Positions 27,393 through 37,681 of a stretch of 59,810 nt of DNA are shown here, one piece after another. Position numbers and translations under genes: made by a program. The DNA is from Kordia sp. (GTDB lineage Bacteria > Bacteroidota > Bacteroidia > Flavobacteriales > Flavobacteriaceae). Where the stretch lies: positions 1-59,810 of the forward strand of contig NZ_JAKVBC010000034.1 of NCBI RefSeq assembly GCF_022447245.1, read 5' to 3'. Numbering within the stretch: the first letter of the stretch is position 1; the number at the start of each line of letters is the position of its first letter. Under the pieces are notes generated by a model, which worked only from the letters and a program-made list of their open reading frames with translations, made no database searches and was not told where the DNA came from.

Positions 27393-29741
27393 ATGAAAAA
27401 AAACTACCTTTTACTTTTTCTCATTACCATCATTTCTTTACCGAGTGCAACCGCACAAAAGCAAAAACAAGTTGAAAACGAATACGCAGCGTATTTTACA
27501 TTACCTAGAGAAAGCCTATATCTACATTTAAACAAAACCAGTTATTTTACAGGAGAAGAAATTTGGTTCAAAGGCTATGCATGTGACCAAAAAAACCAGC
27601 TTTCATCAAAGGCAACAACCAATATCAATGTTGGTGTGTATGATGCTCAAGGAAATCAAATCAAAAAAGCACTCTTTGAAGCTAAAGATGGTGTTTTGCA
27701 AGGAAACTTTACCATCGATTCTACCTTTACTGCTGGTAGGTATTATGTAAAAGCAGCAACCAATTGGATGAAAAACTTCAAGGAAGACAATGCTTTTATC
27801 CAAAAAATTGAAATCATTACTGACCAAAGCATCAAAGAAAAAAAAGTCACCAAAGAAGCCAGTTTCGATTTTCAATTCTTACCCGAAGGAGGCCATATTG
27901 TTGCTAATACGACAAGCAATATTGGATTTAAAGTCATCGACGATCATGGAAAAGGCGTTTCTGCTTCAGGAATTGTCTATGACGAACAAAAAAAGCAAGT
28001 TGCTTCCTTTGAAAGTAACACACTTGGTATGGGGAAATTTTTACTACAACCTAAAAAAGACACGCAATACATCGCTGAAATTACGCTTGAAAACGGAACT
28101 ATCATTACGAAAGAATTGCCCAAAGCAACCTCGAAAGGAATTTCACTGATCTTACAAAGTCTCTCAGAAGGACAAATCATCCTTGATTTTAGCACAAATG
28201 AAGAAACACTTCAAAACAATCCATTTAAAGTATACAAAGTCCTAATACATCAAAATGGAAAACTAAAAACTGCTGCTTTAAAATTTGATAGCACCAAAAA
28301 AGCAGTTCGTATTCCAAAAAGTGAACTATTCAAAGGAGTTAATACCATTACTGTATTTGACGATAAGCAACATCCTATTTTAGAGCGTTTATTCTTTAAC
28401 GAAAAAGCTATCAAACAAGCAAATATTAAGGTTTCAAAGCTCAATACAATAAATGACTCTATTCTACTTTCTGTGAAAGAACTAAAACTAGGAAAAAATG
28501 CCAATGTGAGTATTTCTATTTTGCCAGAAACTACTGAAAGTTACAATCCTACACACAACATTCTGTCAAATTTCTACCTAAAACCGCATGTAAAAGGCTT
28601 TGTGGAAAATCCGCAATACTACTTTCATAAAATGGACAGAAAGAAAAAATACGAATTGGATATTTTACTACTCACACAAGGTTGGAGTCGTTATGACTGG
28701 AAAGATATTTTCAATTCAAAACCAAATGCATTGCATCCTTTTGAAAACGGAATCACCATTTCTGGACGCGTAAACAAACCTGCTTCTGGTGTAAAACGCA
28801 TCTTCCTACACACTACAAAAAATCATAATGGAAAATTCATCGATCTAGATGAAAATCAAAAATTTACACTCACAGGTTTGTTTTTGGAAGAAGAGGAAGA
28901 AGTCCGGTTTTCATATATCAATACAAAAGGAACCTTCAAAAAGCCAAGCATGTATCTGCGTTTTTTAGTCACTGACAAAGAAGACAAAATCTCAGAAGTT
29001 TATTTGAATGAAACAAAAAACATCACAACAACAGCAGCAGACTTTTCTATTCCGAAAGACTTCCTTTCTGAAAAAGTAGAAGCTCTTGATGCAGTAGTAT
29101 TAGAAGCCGAAAACTCAAGATTGGCCTATGAAGATCCGTTTATGGAAAGTCCTGAAGTAACTGACATTACCGAGCAAGATTATTACAATCACTACAACGT
29201 AGTGCAATTTCTTCTTTTTAATGGTTTTGATGCCTCACAAGCTGGCGGAGCTGTAACGATTCGACATAGATCCACAAGAAGAGGAATTCCTAAAGTATTT
29301 TTCAACAATAGACTAATTCGCGATCCAGAAATGCGAATTTTATACAATCTTTCATTGGCTAATATTGAACGCATTGTAGTTGATAGATTTAGCTATATTC
29401 CTATTAATGGAGGACATGCAAATGGAATCATAAAAATTTATACCCGTGAAGAACCTTTATTCAAGCATGGCGCTAATGACATTGTATATTTATCAACTAA
29501 AACAACTAAGGCTTTCACCACTGGAAAAGAATACTATGCGCCAAACTATAGTTCGTACCTCAATCCTATTTTCAAGAAATATGGAACTATTTCGTGGATT
29601 CCAACATTAGAATTAAACACTGAAAAACCTACAAGTTTCAAAATATATGATACGTACACCAAAAATGTGACGCTATTCATCGAAGGAATTTCTGAAAATG
29701 GAGATTTAATCTCTGAACGAAAAACAATTCAAGTAAGGTAA
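27393..29741 (+). CDS. Secreted MG2/TonB-plug-like protein A1
   Basis: A 782-residue protein with a Sec signal peptide ending T-A-Q (start ATG 27393 chosen because the signal peptide begins there). Layout: macroglobulin-like MG2 region (H-L-N-K-T-S-Y-F-T-G-E-E-I-W-F-K, about 52-68), a second Ig-like part (F-L-P-E-G-G-H-I-V, about 186), a central W-S-R-Y-D-W block (about 445), a short Ig-like domain, and a C-terminal TonB-receptor plug-like domain (V-F-F-N-N-R and G-I-I-K-I-Y-T). No beta-barrel follows the plug. The product ends in a conserved block with F-I-E-G-I-S. Function unknown; likely periplasmic or surface. First of a five-gene array. Confidence 0.85.
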   Translation: MKKNYLLLFLITIISLPSATAQKQKQVENEYAAYFTLPRESLYLHLNKTSYFTGEEIWFKGYACDQKNQLSSKATTNINVGVYDAQGNQIKKALFEAKDGVLQGNFTIDSTFTAGRYYVKAATNWMKNFKEDNAFIQKIEIITDQSIKEKKVTKEASFDFQFLPEGGHIVANTTSNIGFKVIDDHGKGVSASGIVYDEQKKQVASFESNTLGMGKFLLQPKKDTQYIAEITLENGTIITKELPKATSKGISLILQSLSEGQIILDFSTNEETLQNNPFKVYKVLIHQNGKLKTAALKFDSTKKAVRIPKSELFKGVNTITVFDDKQHPILERLFFNEKAIKQANIKVSKLNTINDSILLSVKELKLGKNANVSISILPETTESYNPTHNILSNFYLKPHVKGFVENPQYYFHKMDRKKKYELDILLLTQGWSRYDWKDIFNSKPNALHPFENGITISGRVNKPASGVKRIFLHTTKNHNGKFIDLDENQKFTLTGLFLEEEEEVRFSYINTKGTFKKPSMYLRFLVTDKEDKISEVYLNETKNITTTAADFSIPKDFLSEKVEALDAVVLEAENSRLAYEDPFMESPEVTDITEQDYYNHYNVVQFLLFNGFDASQAGGAVTIRHRSTRRGIPKVFFNNRLIRDPEMRILYNLSLANIERIVVDRFSYIPINGGHANGIIKIYTREEPLFKHGANDIVYLSTKTTKAFTTGKEYYAPNYSSYLNPIFKKYGTISWIPTLELNTEKPTSFKIYDTYTKNVTLFIEGISENGDLISERKTIQVR

Positions 29742-29745
29742 TACA

Positions 29746-29790
29746 GAAAAGCCTTTCAGTGGCATGCACTTGAGAGGTTTTCTTCTTATA
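29746..29790 (+). terminator. Probable terminator after A1
   Basis: An imperfect stem pairs GAAAA...CCT with AGG...TTTTC around GGCATGC; it resembles the groESL terminator in its GAGAGGTTTT arm. The T tract is short and broken, so termination may be partial. Confidence 0.5.
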
Positions 29791-29983
29791 TTAAAATTTT
29801 CTTAAAACAACTTTTAAATATCACTTTTAGCTGTAACTTTATATGAAAATAAACACGAATTCATGTCAAATATTTAGTGTTTCAGAAATAAAAATAACGC
29901 ATTTCAGAAACTATTTTAAAAAACATTTTTGTTGGCATTTTTTTTGTTGCAATTGTAGTATTAACATTAAAACTAAAGCTATT

Positions 29984-32326
29984 ATGAAAAAAAATTGCAT
30001 GCTACTAATACTTGTCGCCATGTCTACCATGTCAAGTATTTATGGACAACAAAAAAAGACTGTCGAAGATGAATATGCAGCCTACTTTACGTTACCAAGA
30101 GAAGCGCTGTATGTACATTTGAACAAAACTACTTATTTTACAGGAGAAGAAATTTGGTTCAAAGGGTATACTTTTGATCAAAAAAATCAGCTCACTTCTA
30201 AAGCAACAACCAATATTCATGTTGGTATTTACGATGCCAAAGGAAATCAGGTAAAGAAAGCATTATTTAAAGCAGAAGACGGATTTGCCAAAGGAAATTT
30301 GATGATTGATTCCACCTATACCGCCGGAACCTATTATCTAAAAGCAGAAACAAATTGGATGAAAAACTTCAAGGAGAGCAATGCTTTTATTCAGAAAATA
30401 GAGATTATCACTGAAAAACCTGTCAAAAAAGATGCATTAGAAGAAGTGGAGCGCTATGATTTTCAATTTCTTCCTGAAGGTGGAAACCTAGTAGCAGACA
30501 CCAAAAATATTGTTGGTTTTAAAGTCATCAACACACAAGGAAAAGGTGTCATCGCTAATGGTGTAATTTATGATTCCAATCAAAAAGAAATTACTTCATT
30601 CAAAGGAAACAATAGAGGTTTGGGTAAATTTTTATTCTATCCAAAAGCCAATCAACAGTATACTGCTAAAATTGAATTGGAAAGTGGTAAAACAATCACA
30701 CAAACATTACCAACTGCTAAGAATAAAGGAATTTCTCTTATTGTAAATCAAACCTTTGAAGATGAATTGATTCTGAACTTTAATACAAATATTGCCACAT
30801 TAGATAGCAATCCTACCAAAAAATATAAAGTATTAATTCATCAAAATGGAAAACAAAAAACTATTAAGTTTTCATTTGATAATACACCAGAAAAAATAGT
30901 GACCGTTCTTAAAGAAGACTTGTTCAAAGGTATCAATACCATTACGGTTTTTACAGACAACAACACTCCGATTATAGAACGTTTATTTTTTAATGATTCC
31001 TTTGAAAAGAAATCCAGATTTAATATTTACAAAGCAAATGCTAGCAATGATTCTATTACCATATCGATCAAAGAATCTCAATTGCAAGACAATCTAAACT
31101 TAAGCATTTCAGTACTACCAGAAGCAACAGAAAGTTACAAACCTAATCACAATATAGTATCCAATTTCTATTTAAAACCACATCTAAAAGGTACTGTGGA
31201 GAATCCGCAATATTATTTCACAAATATGGATCGAAAGAAAAAATATGAACTTGATATTTTATTATTGACACAAGGATGGAGTCGTTATGACTGGAAAAAT
31301 ATTTTTGAAGAAAAGCCAAATGGATTAAAAAGTTTTGAAACAGGGATTACTGTATCTGGAAGAGTAAATCGTCCAACTTCTGGAATTGATCGTTTATTTT
31401 TATATGCTACTAAAAATCATGCTGCTCGATTCATAGACTTAGATAAAGATCAAAAGTTCACATTGACTAATTTATTTTTAGAAGAAGGTGAAGAAATTCG
31501 CCTCTCATACATGACTAAAAAAGGGCTCTTTAAAAAGCCAAGTGTATACTTACAATTCAAGGTTTCTGATGGAAATGATAAAATTACGGAAGCTGTTTTA
31601 AGTGAAGTTACTGCAGTTTCTTCAAATAGTTCAGACTTCAAAGTACCTAAAAACTTCTTCTATGAAGATGCTAAACAATTGGATGAAGTGGTCATTAGGG
31701 CAGTAAAGAAAAAAGAAGAAAAAGATCCAATCTTAATGAATGCTAAGGTGACACAAATCACACAACGCGAATATGAACGTTACTTCAATATCACTGATTT
31801 TATTCAAGACAACGGCTATGATGTATATGAAAACTTAGGACAAGTTTCTATTTTAATTCGCAGACGTCCAAGAGCTGCGCCTGTTATTTATTTTGATGGT
31901 GCTCGACTGACCAACTTTACCATTTTATTCGGTCTATCAACTGCAAATGTTGAAAAAATTGTCATTGACAAAACTGGACAGGGAGAAGGAATGAATGCTG
32001 GTTTTGGCGGTGTTATTAGAATATTTTCGCGCAGAACTCCGCTGTTCAAAAAAGGACCTAGCGAAGCTATGTATTCTGGAACTAAAACTACTAAAGCATT
32101 TACACCAACAAAAGAATATTATGTCCCAAAATACGCTTCATACCTTAGTAGTACATTTGAAAAATACGGCGCAATTTCATGGATTCCTGAAATTAAACTT
32201 ACCTCAGCGCAAGCCAATACTTTCAAAATATATGATACACGCACCAAGAACATTACGCTATTCATTGAAGGAATTTCCGAAAGTGGCGAATTGATTTCAG
32301 AAAAGAAAACTATTCAAGTACGATAA
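29984..32326 (+). CDS. Secreted MG2/TonB-plug-like protein A2
   Basis: A 780-residue paralog of A1, with signal peptide ending I-Y-G-Q. It keeps all parts: H-L-N-K-T-T-Y-F-T-G-E-E-I-W-F-K, F-L-P-E-G-G-N-L-V, W-S-R-Y-D-W, a plug-like end with V-I-Y-F-D-G-A-R-L and G-V-I-R-I-F-S-R. A1 and A2 are clearly closer to each other than to B1/B2 (shared A-A-Y-F-T-L-P-R-E and T-T-K-A-F-T). Start at ATG 29984, where the signal peptide begins. The 240-bp leader is AT-rich with long T runs. Confidence 0.85.
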   Translation: MKKNCMLLILVAMSTMSSIYGQQKKTVEDEYAAYFTLPREALYVHLNKTTYFTGEEIWFKGYTFDQKNQLTSKATTNIHVGIYDAKGNQVKKALFKAEDGFAKGNLMIDSTYTAGTYYLKAETNWMKNFKESNAFIQKIEIITEKPVKKDALEEVERYDFQFLPEGGNLVADTKNIVGFKVINTQGKGVIANGVIYDSNQKEITSFKGNNRGLGKFLFYPKANQQYTAKIELESGKTITQTLPTAKNKGISLIVNQTFEDELILNFNTNIATLDSNPTKKYKVLIHQNGKQKTIKFSFDNTPEKIVTVLKEDLFKGINTITVFTDNNTPIIERLFFNDSFEKKSRFNIYKANASNDSITISIKESQLQDNLNLSISVLPEATESYKPNHNIVSNFYLKPHLKGTVENPQYYFTNMDRKKKYELDILLLTQGWSRYDWKNIFEEKPNGLKSFETGITVSGRVNRPTSGIDRLFLYATKNHAARFIDLDKDQKFTLTNLFLEEGEEIRLSYMTKKGLFKKPSVYLQFKVSDGNDKITEAVLSEVTAVSSNSSDFKVPKNFFYEDAKQLDEVVIRAVKKKEEKDPILMNAKVTQITQREYERYFNITDFIQDNGYDVYENLGQVSILIRRRPRAAPVIYFDGARLTNFTILFGLSTANVEKIVIDKTGQGEGMNAGFGGVIRIFSRRTPLFKKGPSEAMYSGTKTTKAFTPTKEYYVPKYASYLSSTFEKYGAISWIPEIKLTSAQANTFKIYDTRTKNITLFIEGISESGELISEKKTIQVR

Positions 32327-32477
32327 TTAGCATGTACTGAAAAATTAAAAAAAAAGCAGTATATTTGAATCAGAATAAATACTAAACTACTATATTTTAA
32401 ATAGTATTTTAAATAGTATTTTGAATATAGTAGTTGATAGTTTTTACCCTAGCCCCTTAACCCCATTAGAATTTCCA

Positions 32478-32511
32478 AAATCCCCATTTAGAAAATGAAT
32501 TGTTCCCAGTA
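32478..32511 (+). repeat. Leader repeat copy 1, before B1
   Basis: AAATCCCCATTTAGAAAA followed by TGAATTGTTCCCAGTA; copy 2 lies at 35148-35180 before B2 with one base fewer in an A run. The 276-bp gap 32327-32602 holds this repeat and further matching segments (CTTGAAGTTACTTCTT against GTGAAGTTATTTCTT), so the leader was duplicated with the gene. No other feature is visible in the gap. Confidence 0.8.
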
Positions 32512-32602
32512 CTATTCAATTTCGAATTTAAATTTCAGTCTTGAAGTTACTTCTTGATTGCAATTTTTTCAAAACGAACTGAAACTGACGAACCTTTTAT
32601 TT

Positions 32603-35008
32603 ATGAAAAAAAATTACTACTGCTTTTACCTTTTAGCATCTATTGCATGCTACGCATTTTCTCAGCAAAATGCCACTATTCACAAACAATATCAAAAACA
32701 TTTTAGGACTTCTTATGAGGAAACCATCCACATTCACCTCAACAAAACTTCCTATTTAGTTGGCGAAGAAATATGGTTTAAAGGCTATATTTTTAATAAA
32801 AAAGACGAAGAAATCTCAAAAACATCTACCAATTTATATGTAGGATTATATGACAACGATGGAACACAAATTACTAAAAAGCTGATTCGTATTCATGAAG
32901 GATTAGCGTATGGAAACCTAGAATTAGACAAAGAATTAAATTCAGGAACCTACTACATTAAAGCAGCCACACAGCTCATGCTCAATAAAAACTCAAGCAA
33001 CAGATTTATTGAGGAAATTACCATATACGGACATGATGTTTCTGAAATACAGCAAAATGATGCTGTTAAAAAATATGACATTCAATTTTTACCTGAAGGC
33101 GGACATATTGTAAAAAATGCTGAAAACAATATTGCTTTTAAAGCAATTGACCAAAATGGAAAAGGTGTACATGTTACTGGCACTATTTATGACCAAAATA
33201 ACAACGAAGTCACTACTTTTGAAAGTAATAACTACGGAATTGGCACTTTTAAACTTTCTCCAAAAAACAACCACACATATACAGCTAAAACGAAATTCTT
33301 AGAGGGCGCAACTAGCGAAAAACTTTTGCCTAATATTGAAAACACAGGGATCACTATCCAAGTAAATGCTATTGAAAAAGATAGTATTAAAATTTCAATG
33401 CATACCAACAAAGAAACTTTACAAAGTATTGTTTCTAAAGAATATAGTGTATTAATTCATAAAGATGGAAAAGCGCGCTCCATGCCTTTTTCTTTTAATA
33501 ATACTGAAACGGTTATATTAACCATTGCTAGAAGAGGTCTTTTTAATGGCATTAATACCATTACTTTATTTGATGGGAAAATTCCAATTCTAGAGCGTAT
33601 GTTTTTCAATAAAAAAACAGAAAAACAGCTATCTGTAATGGTAAAAAAGAATATCACCGAAAATGACTACTCAAGATTTTCTCTCTATCTTGTGAAAAGA
33701 AAAACTGGGATATTAGAAGCCAATGTGAGTATTTCCATACTGCCAGAAACTACAGAAGCATACAATCCTGCACATAATATATATTCAAGCTTCTACCTAA
33801 GACCTTATGTACGAGGTGAAATTGAAAATCCGAAAAACTATTTCCCTAACAACACAAAAACCAAACGAAAAGCCTTAGATAATTTGCTTATTACACAAGG
33901 TTGGAGTGCGTATGATTGGAATACTATTTTTAAAGATGTTTCAAAAAAACAAAAAATAGCACAAGGAATTACAATCAAAGGAACTGTAAACTATCCAACA
34001 AAGCGTATTAGAGGCGTCTTTTTACACGACACCAAAGAGCTACCTGCGCAATACATTCCAATTGATAAAGAGCGTAAATTTGTAATAAAAAATTTATTTC
34101 CGCAAGAAAATGAACAACTGCGCTTTTCATACGTTAATAACAAAGAAGAATTCCTAAAACCAAAGCTTTATTTGACTTGCGACGCAAACACTAAAAAAGA
34201 TTTTCTTCCAAAAAACGCATGCATTGACCGTTCATTTTTAAACAAGTATAAGATTTTTAAACTTCCTGATGATTTTTTCCCAAAAGACGCCGAAAACCTT
34301 GAACAAGTAGTATTAAAAGGTGAAAATAAAAAAGAAAAAATACACATAGATCCAATGATGGTTAATGCAAAAGAAATCAAAATTGGGGTTATGGAATATT
34401 TACATTATCCACAAGTAACCGATATAATTATTGACAATGGTTTTAATGTATCTGAAGATCCATGGAAACTAGGTAAATTATCTATTAACGTAAGAAGTAG
34501 AAGATCCATAGAAGGTGGAGATATTGCAATAGTAGAAGGAGACTCTGTGAGTAAGATATCTCCGCTAATTTTTTTAGACGATGTCCTAATGACAGATGTC
34601 AACTTTTTACGAAGCTTCTCAACAGCACATTTAGATCGTGTGGTGATCAATAAAACTGGGCAAGGATATGGAATGCGAGGCATTGGTGGTGTGATAAAAA
34701 TTTACTCAAGAAACACTCCATTAACTCCCACAACAAAAGGCAGTAGAGAATCCTATGTTGAATATACTCCTCCTATTGGTTTTAGTGTAGCCAAACAATA
34801 TTATGAACCAAAATATAGATCATTTACAGACGATACTTTTCTAAAATTTGGTGCAATTGACTGGCGACCCAATAATGTGATACCACGAAGAGGATCACTT
34901 GATTTCACTATTAAACATAAAAATGTAGAAGCTATTACATTGTTTATTGAAGGCATCTCAAAAGATGGTAGTTTAATTTCAGAAAAAAGAACAATTCAAA
35001 TACGATAA
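32603..35008 (+). CDS. Secreted MG2/TonB-plug-like protein B1
   Basis: An 801-residue member of the array's B group with signal peptide A-C-Y-A-F-S-Q. MG2 motif H-L-N-K-T-S-Y-L-V-G-E-E-I-W-F-K, then F-L-P-E-G-G-H-I-V, W-S-A-Y-D-W (S-R-Y-D-W in A genes), and a plug-like end with G-V-I-K-I-Y-S-R-N-T-P-L. The stretch from Y-V-E-Y-T-P-P to the terminal E-G-I-S-K-D-G-S-L is almost the same in B2. Start ATG 32603 is preferred to an upstream ATG at 32558 because the signal peptide begins there. Confidence 0.85.
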   Translation: MKKNYYCFYLLASIACYAFSQQNATIHKQYQKHFRTSYEETIHIHLNKTSYLVGEEIWFKGYIFNKKDEEISKTSTNLYVGLYDNDGTQITKKLIRIHEGLAYGNLELDKELNSGTYYIKAATQLMLNKNSSNRFIEEITIYGHDVSEIQQNDAVKKYDIQFLPEGGHIVKNAENNIAFKAIDQNGKGVHVTGTIYDQNNNEVTTFESNNYGIGTFKLSPKNNHTYTAKTKFLEGATSEKLLPNIENTGITIQVNAIEKDSIKISMHTNKETLQSIVSKEYSVLIHKDGKARSMPFSFNNTETVILTIARRGLFNGINTITLFDGKIPILERMFFNKKTEKQLSVMVKKNITENDYSRFSLYLVKRKTGILEANVSISILPETTEAYNPAHNIYSSFYLRPYVRGEIENPKNYFPNNTKTKRKALDNLLITQGWSAYDWNTIFKDVSKKQKIAQGITIKGTVNYPTKRIRGVFLHDTKELPAQYIPIDKERKFVIKNLFPQENEQLRFSYVNNKEEFLKPKLYLTCDANTKKDFLPKNACIDRSFLNKYKIFKLPDDFFPKDAENLEQVVLKGENKKEKIHIDPMMVNAKEIKIGVMEYLHYPQVTDIIIDNGFNVSEDPWKLGKLSINVRSRRSIEGGDIAIVEGDSVSKISPLIFLDDVLMTDVNFLRSFSTAHLDRVVINKTGQGYGMRGIGGVIKIYSRNTPLTPTTKGSRESYVEYTPPIGFSVAKQYYEPKYRSFTDDTFLKFGAIDWRPNNVIPRRGSLDFTIKHKNVEAITLFIEGISKDGSLISEKRTIQIR

Positions 35009-35147
35009 CTTACACGCAAACTAAATTCAAAAAAAGAAGTATCTTTAAAAGAACTTAAACTAAAACTACTAAATTTGAAATGATATTTCGAATATAATGG
35101 CCAATAGCGTTTTACATAAGAATCCCCATTCTTATATAATTTCTAAA

Positions 35148-35180
35148 AAATCCCCATTTAGAAATGAATTGTTCCCAGTA
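35148..35180 (+). repeat. Leader repeat copy 2, before B2
   Basis: Second copy of the B-gene leader repeat described at 32478-32511. It sits about 90 nt before the B2 start, at nearly the same distance as copy 1 has to B1. The rest of the 258-bp gap shows partial matches to the B1 leader and no gene. Confidence 0.8.
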
Positions 35181-35266
35181 GAATTCATTTTCACACTAAA
35201 ATCTCGTTTGTGAAGTTATTTCTTAATGTTGTTTTTAGATGAAATATAACTGACGAACTATTACTT

Positions 35267-37666
35267 ATGAAAAAAAACCACTACTGCTTTTACCTTTTAT
35301 TATGCATTTCATGCTGTGTATTTTCACAGAATAATGCTGCCATTAGCGAACAATACCAAAAGTATTTTAAAGCATCTCATGAGGAAGTTATTCATATTCA
35401 TCTCAACAAAACCAGTTATTTAGTTGGTGAAGAAATATGGTTTAAAAGCTATATTTTCAATAAAAAAGATGAAGAAATTTCAAAAGTTTCTACCAATTTA
35501 TATGTAGGATTGTATGATAAGCAAGGGGAACAAATTATCCAAAAACTCATTCGAATTCGCAATGGATTGGCACATGGAAATCTAGAGCTTGATAAAGAAC
35601 TCAATTCTGGCACGTATTATATCAAAGCAGCTACACAATATATGCTTGACGAAGCAACCGACAATGTTTTTATTGAAGAAATTACTATCTATGGAAAAAA
35701 CGCTGCTACCGATATCCAAAATAATAATAGTACCGAAAAATATGATATCCAATTTTTACCTGAAGGTGGTCATTTGGTGAAAAACATAGAAAATACTATT
35801 GCCTTTAAAGCAATCAACAAAGAAGGAAAAGGAGTCTACACCAAAGGAAGTATTTATGATGAAAATAATGAAGAAGTCACTACTTTTGAGAGTAACAACT
35901 ACGGAATTGGAACATTCAAACTTTCTCCAAAAAACAACCACATTTACACTGCAAAAACTACTTTTAAAGAAGAAGATACAAGTCAAAAACGCTTGCCAAA
36001 AGTAGAAAATACTGGTATTGCCATTCAGGTGAATAATATTGAAAAGGACAGTATCAGGATTTCCGTAAATACCAATGCTGAAACATTGCGTAGTATTGTT
36101 TCCAAAGAATACACTCTTTTTATTCATAAAGATGGAAAAGCGCGTTCGATGCCCTTTTCTTTTAACAATTCTGAAAAGGTTGGATTGACAATTGCTAGGA
36201 AAGGACTTTTTAATGGCGTAAACACCATTACTTTATTCGATGGAAAAATTCCAATTCTCGAACGTATGTTTTTCAATAAAAAATTAGAAAAACACCTTTC
36301 TGTAACGGTTAAAAAGACAGTAACTGAAAAAGACTATTCACAATTTTCAATATATCTTATAAAAAGAAGAGCTGGAATTTTAGATGCCAATGTAAGTATT
36401 TCAATACTTCCAGAAAGCACAGAAGCTTACAATCCTGCACATAGTATTTTTTCTAGTTTTTATCTTAAACCTTATGTACGTGGGGAAATTGAAAATCCAA
36501 AATATTACTTTCCAAACAACTCAAAAACCAAACGAAAAGCCCTAGATGCTCTACTCATTACACAAGGCTGGAGTGCTTATGACTGGACAGATATTTTCCA
36601 AAACACACCTAAAAAACAAACAGCTGCACAAGGAATTACAATTAAAGGTACTGTAAACTATCCAACAAAAAATATCAGAGGTGTATTTTTGCATGATACC
36701 AGAGAGTTACCTGCACAATATGTCCCAATTGACAAAGAGCGAAAATTTGTCATTAAAAATTTATATCCACAAGTTGATGAACAATTGCGTTTTTCATACA
36801 TCAATAGCAAAGAAGAGTTTCTCAAACCAAAATTATACTTAACGTATAGCGCAACTATTAAAAAAGACAATATTCCTGAAAACGCAATTGTAGATCGCTC
36901 CTTCTTAAACAAAAACAATATATTCATTCTTCCTGATGGATTTTTCCCGAAAGATGCTGAAGCTTTGGACGTGGTACTTTTAGAAGGTTCTAACAAAAAC
37001 GAAAAAGAAACTACGGATCCAATGATGGCTAACGGAAAGGAAATAAAAATTAGTGTTGATGAATATTTACAGTATCCGCAAGTAAAAGACATTATTCTTA
37101 ATAGCGGTTGGGATGTAGCAGACGATCCTTTTGATATGCAAAACCTACTCATTTTCACAAGAAACCGACGGACGTTAGAAGGTGGTAATCGACCTGGAAC
37201 CACATCGCCTTTGATTTTTTTAGATGGAATTCCGCTTTCAGACTTTAGTATTTTACGAAACTTCTCTACCGCAAATGTAGACCGTGTTGTAATTAATAAA
37301 ACAGGACAAGGATATGGTGTACGAGGTATTGGCGGTGTGATTAAAATTTACTCCAGAAGAACACCTTTAACTCCAACAGCTAAAGGAAGAAGAGAATCGT
37401 ATGTTGAATATACACCACCTATTGGTTTTAGTGTAGCAAAAAAATACTATGATCCTAAGTATCGATCATTCTACGATGACACTTTTAAAAAATATGGCGC
37501 CATTGATTGGCGTCCAAATAATACAATTCCACGAAGAGGACCATTCAATTTTACCGTTAAACATAAAAATGTAAAAGCTATTACAATGTTTATTGAAGGA
37601 ATTTCGAAAGATGGTAGTTTAATTTCTGAAAGAAGAATTATTGCGATAAAAAAACAAAGCAAATAA
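35267..37666 (+). CDS. Secreted MG2/TonB-plug-like protein B2
   Basis: A 799-residue paralog of B1 with signal peptide C-C-V-F-S-Q. All family blocks are intact (H-L-N-K-T-S-Y-L-V-G-E-E-I-W-F-K, F-L-P-E-G-G-H-L-V, W-S-A-Y-D-W, G-V-I-K-I-Y-S-R-R-T-P-L). It differs from the other intact members at the end: instead of T-I-Q-V-R it finishes I-I-A-I-K-K-Q-S-K. The decayed fifth copy begins only 15 bp later. Confidence 0.85.
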   Translation: MKKNHYCFYLLLCISCCVFSQNNAAISEQYQKYFKASHEEVIHIHLNKTSYLVGEEIWFKSYIFNKKDEEISKVSTNLYVGLYDKQGEQIIQKLIRIRNGLAHGNLELDKELNSGTYYIKAATQYMLDEATDNVFIEEITIYGKNAATDIQNNNSTEKYDIQFLPEGGHLVKNIENTIAFKAINKEGKGVYTKGSIYDENNEEVTTFESNNYGIGTFKLSPKNNHIYTAKTTFKEEDTSQKRLPKVENTGIAIQVNNIEKDSIRISVNTNAETLRSIVSKEYTLFIHKDGKARSMPFSFNNSEKVGLTIARKGLFNGVNTITLFDGKIPILERMFFNKKLEKHLSVTVKKTVTEKDYSQFSIYLIKRRAGILDANVSISILPESTEAYNPAHSIFSSFYLKPYVRGEIENPKYYFPNNSKTKRKALDALLITQGWSAYDWTDIFQNTPKKQTAAQGITIKGTVNYPTKNIRGVFLHDTRELPAQYVPIDKERKFVIKNLYPQVDEQLRFSYINSKEEFLKPKLYLTYSATIKKDNIPENAIVDRSFLNKNNIFILPDGFFPKDAEALDVVLLEGSNKNEKETTDPMMANGKEIKISVDEYLQYPQVKDIILNSGWDVADDPFDMQNLLIFTRNRRTLEGGNRPGTTSPLIFLDGIPLSDFSILRNFSTANVDRVVINKTGQGYGVRGIGGVIKIYSRRTPLTPTAKGRRESYVEYTPPIGFSVAKKYYDPKYRSFYDDTFKKYGAIDWRPNNTIPRRGPFNFTVKHKNVKAITMFIEGISKDGSLISERRIIAIKKQSK

Positions 37667-37681
37667 TTACAAAAAACTGCC

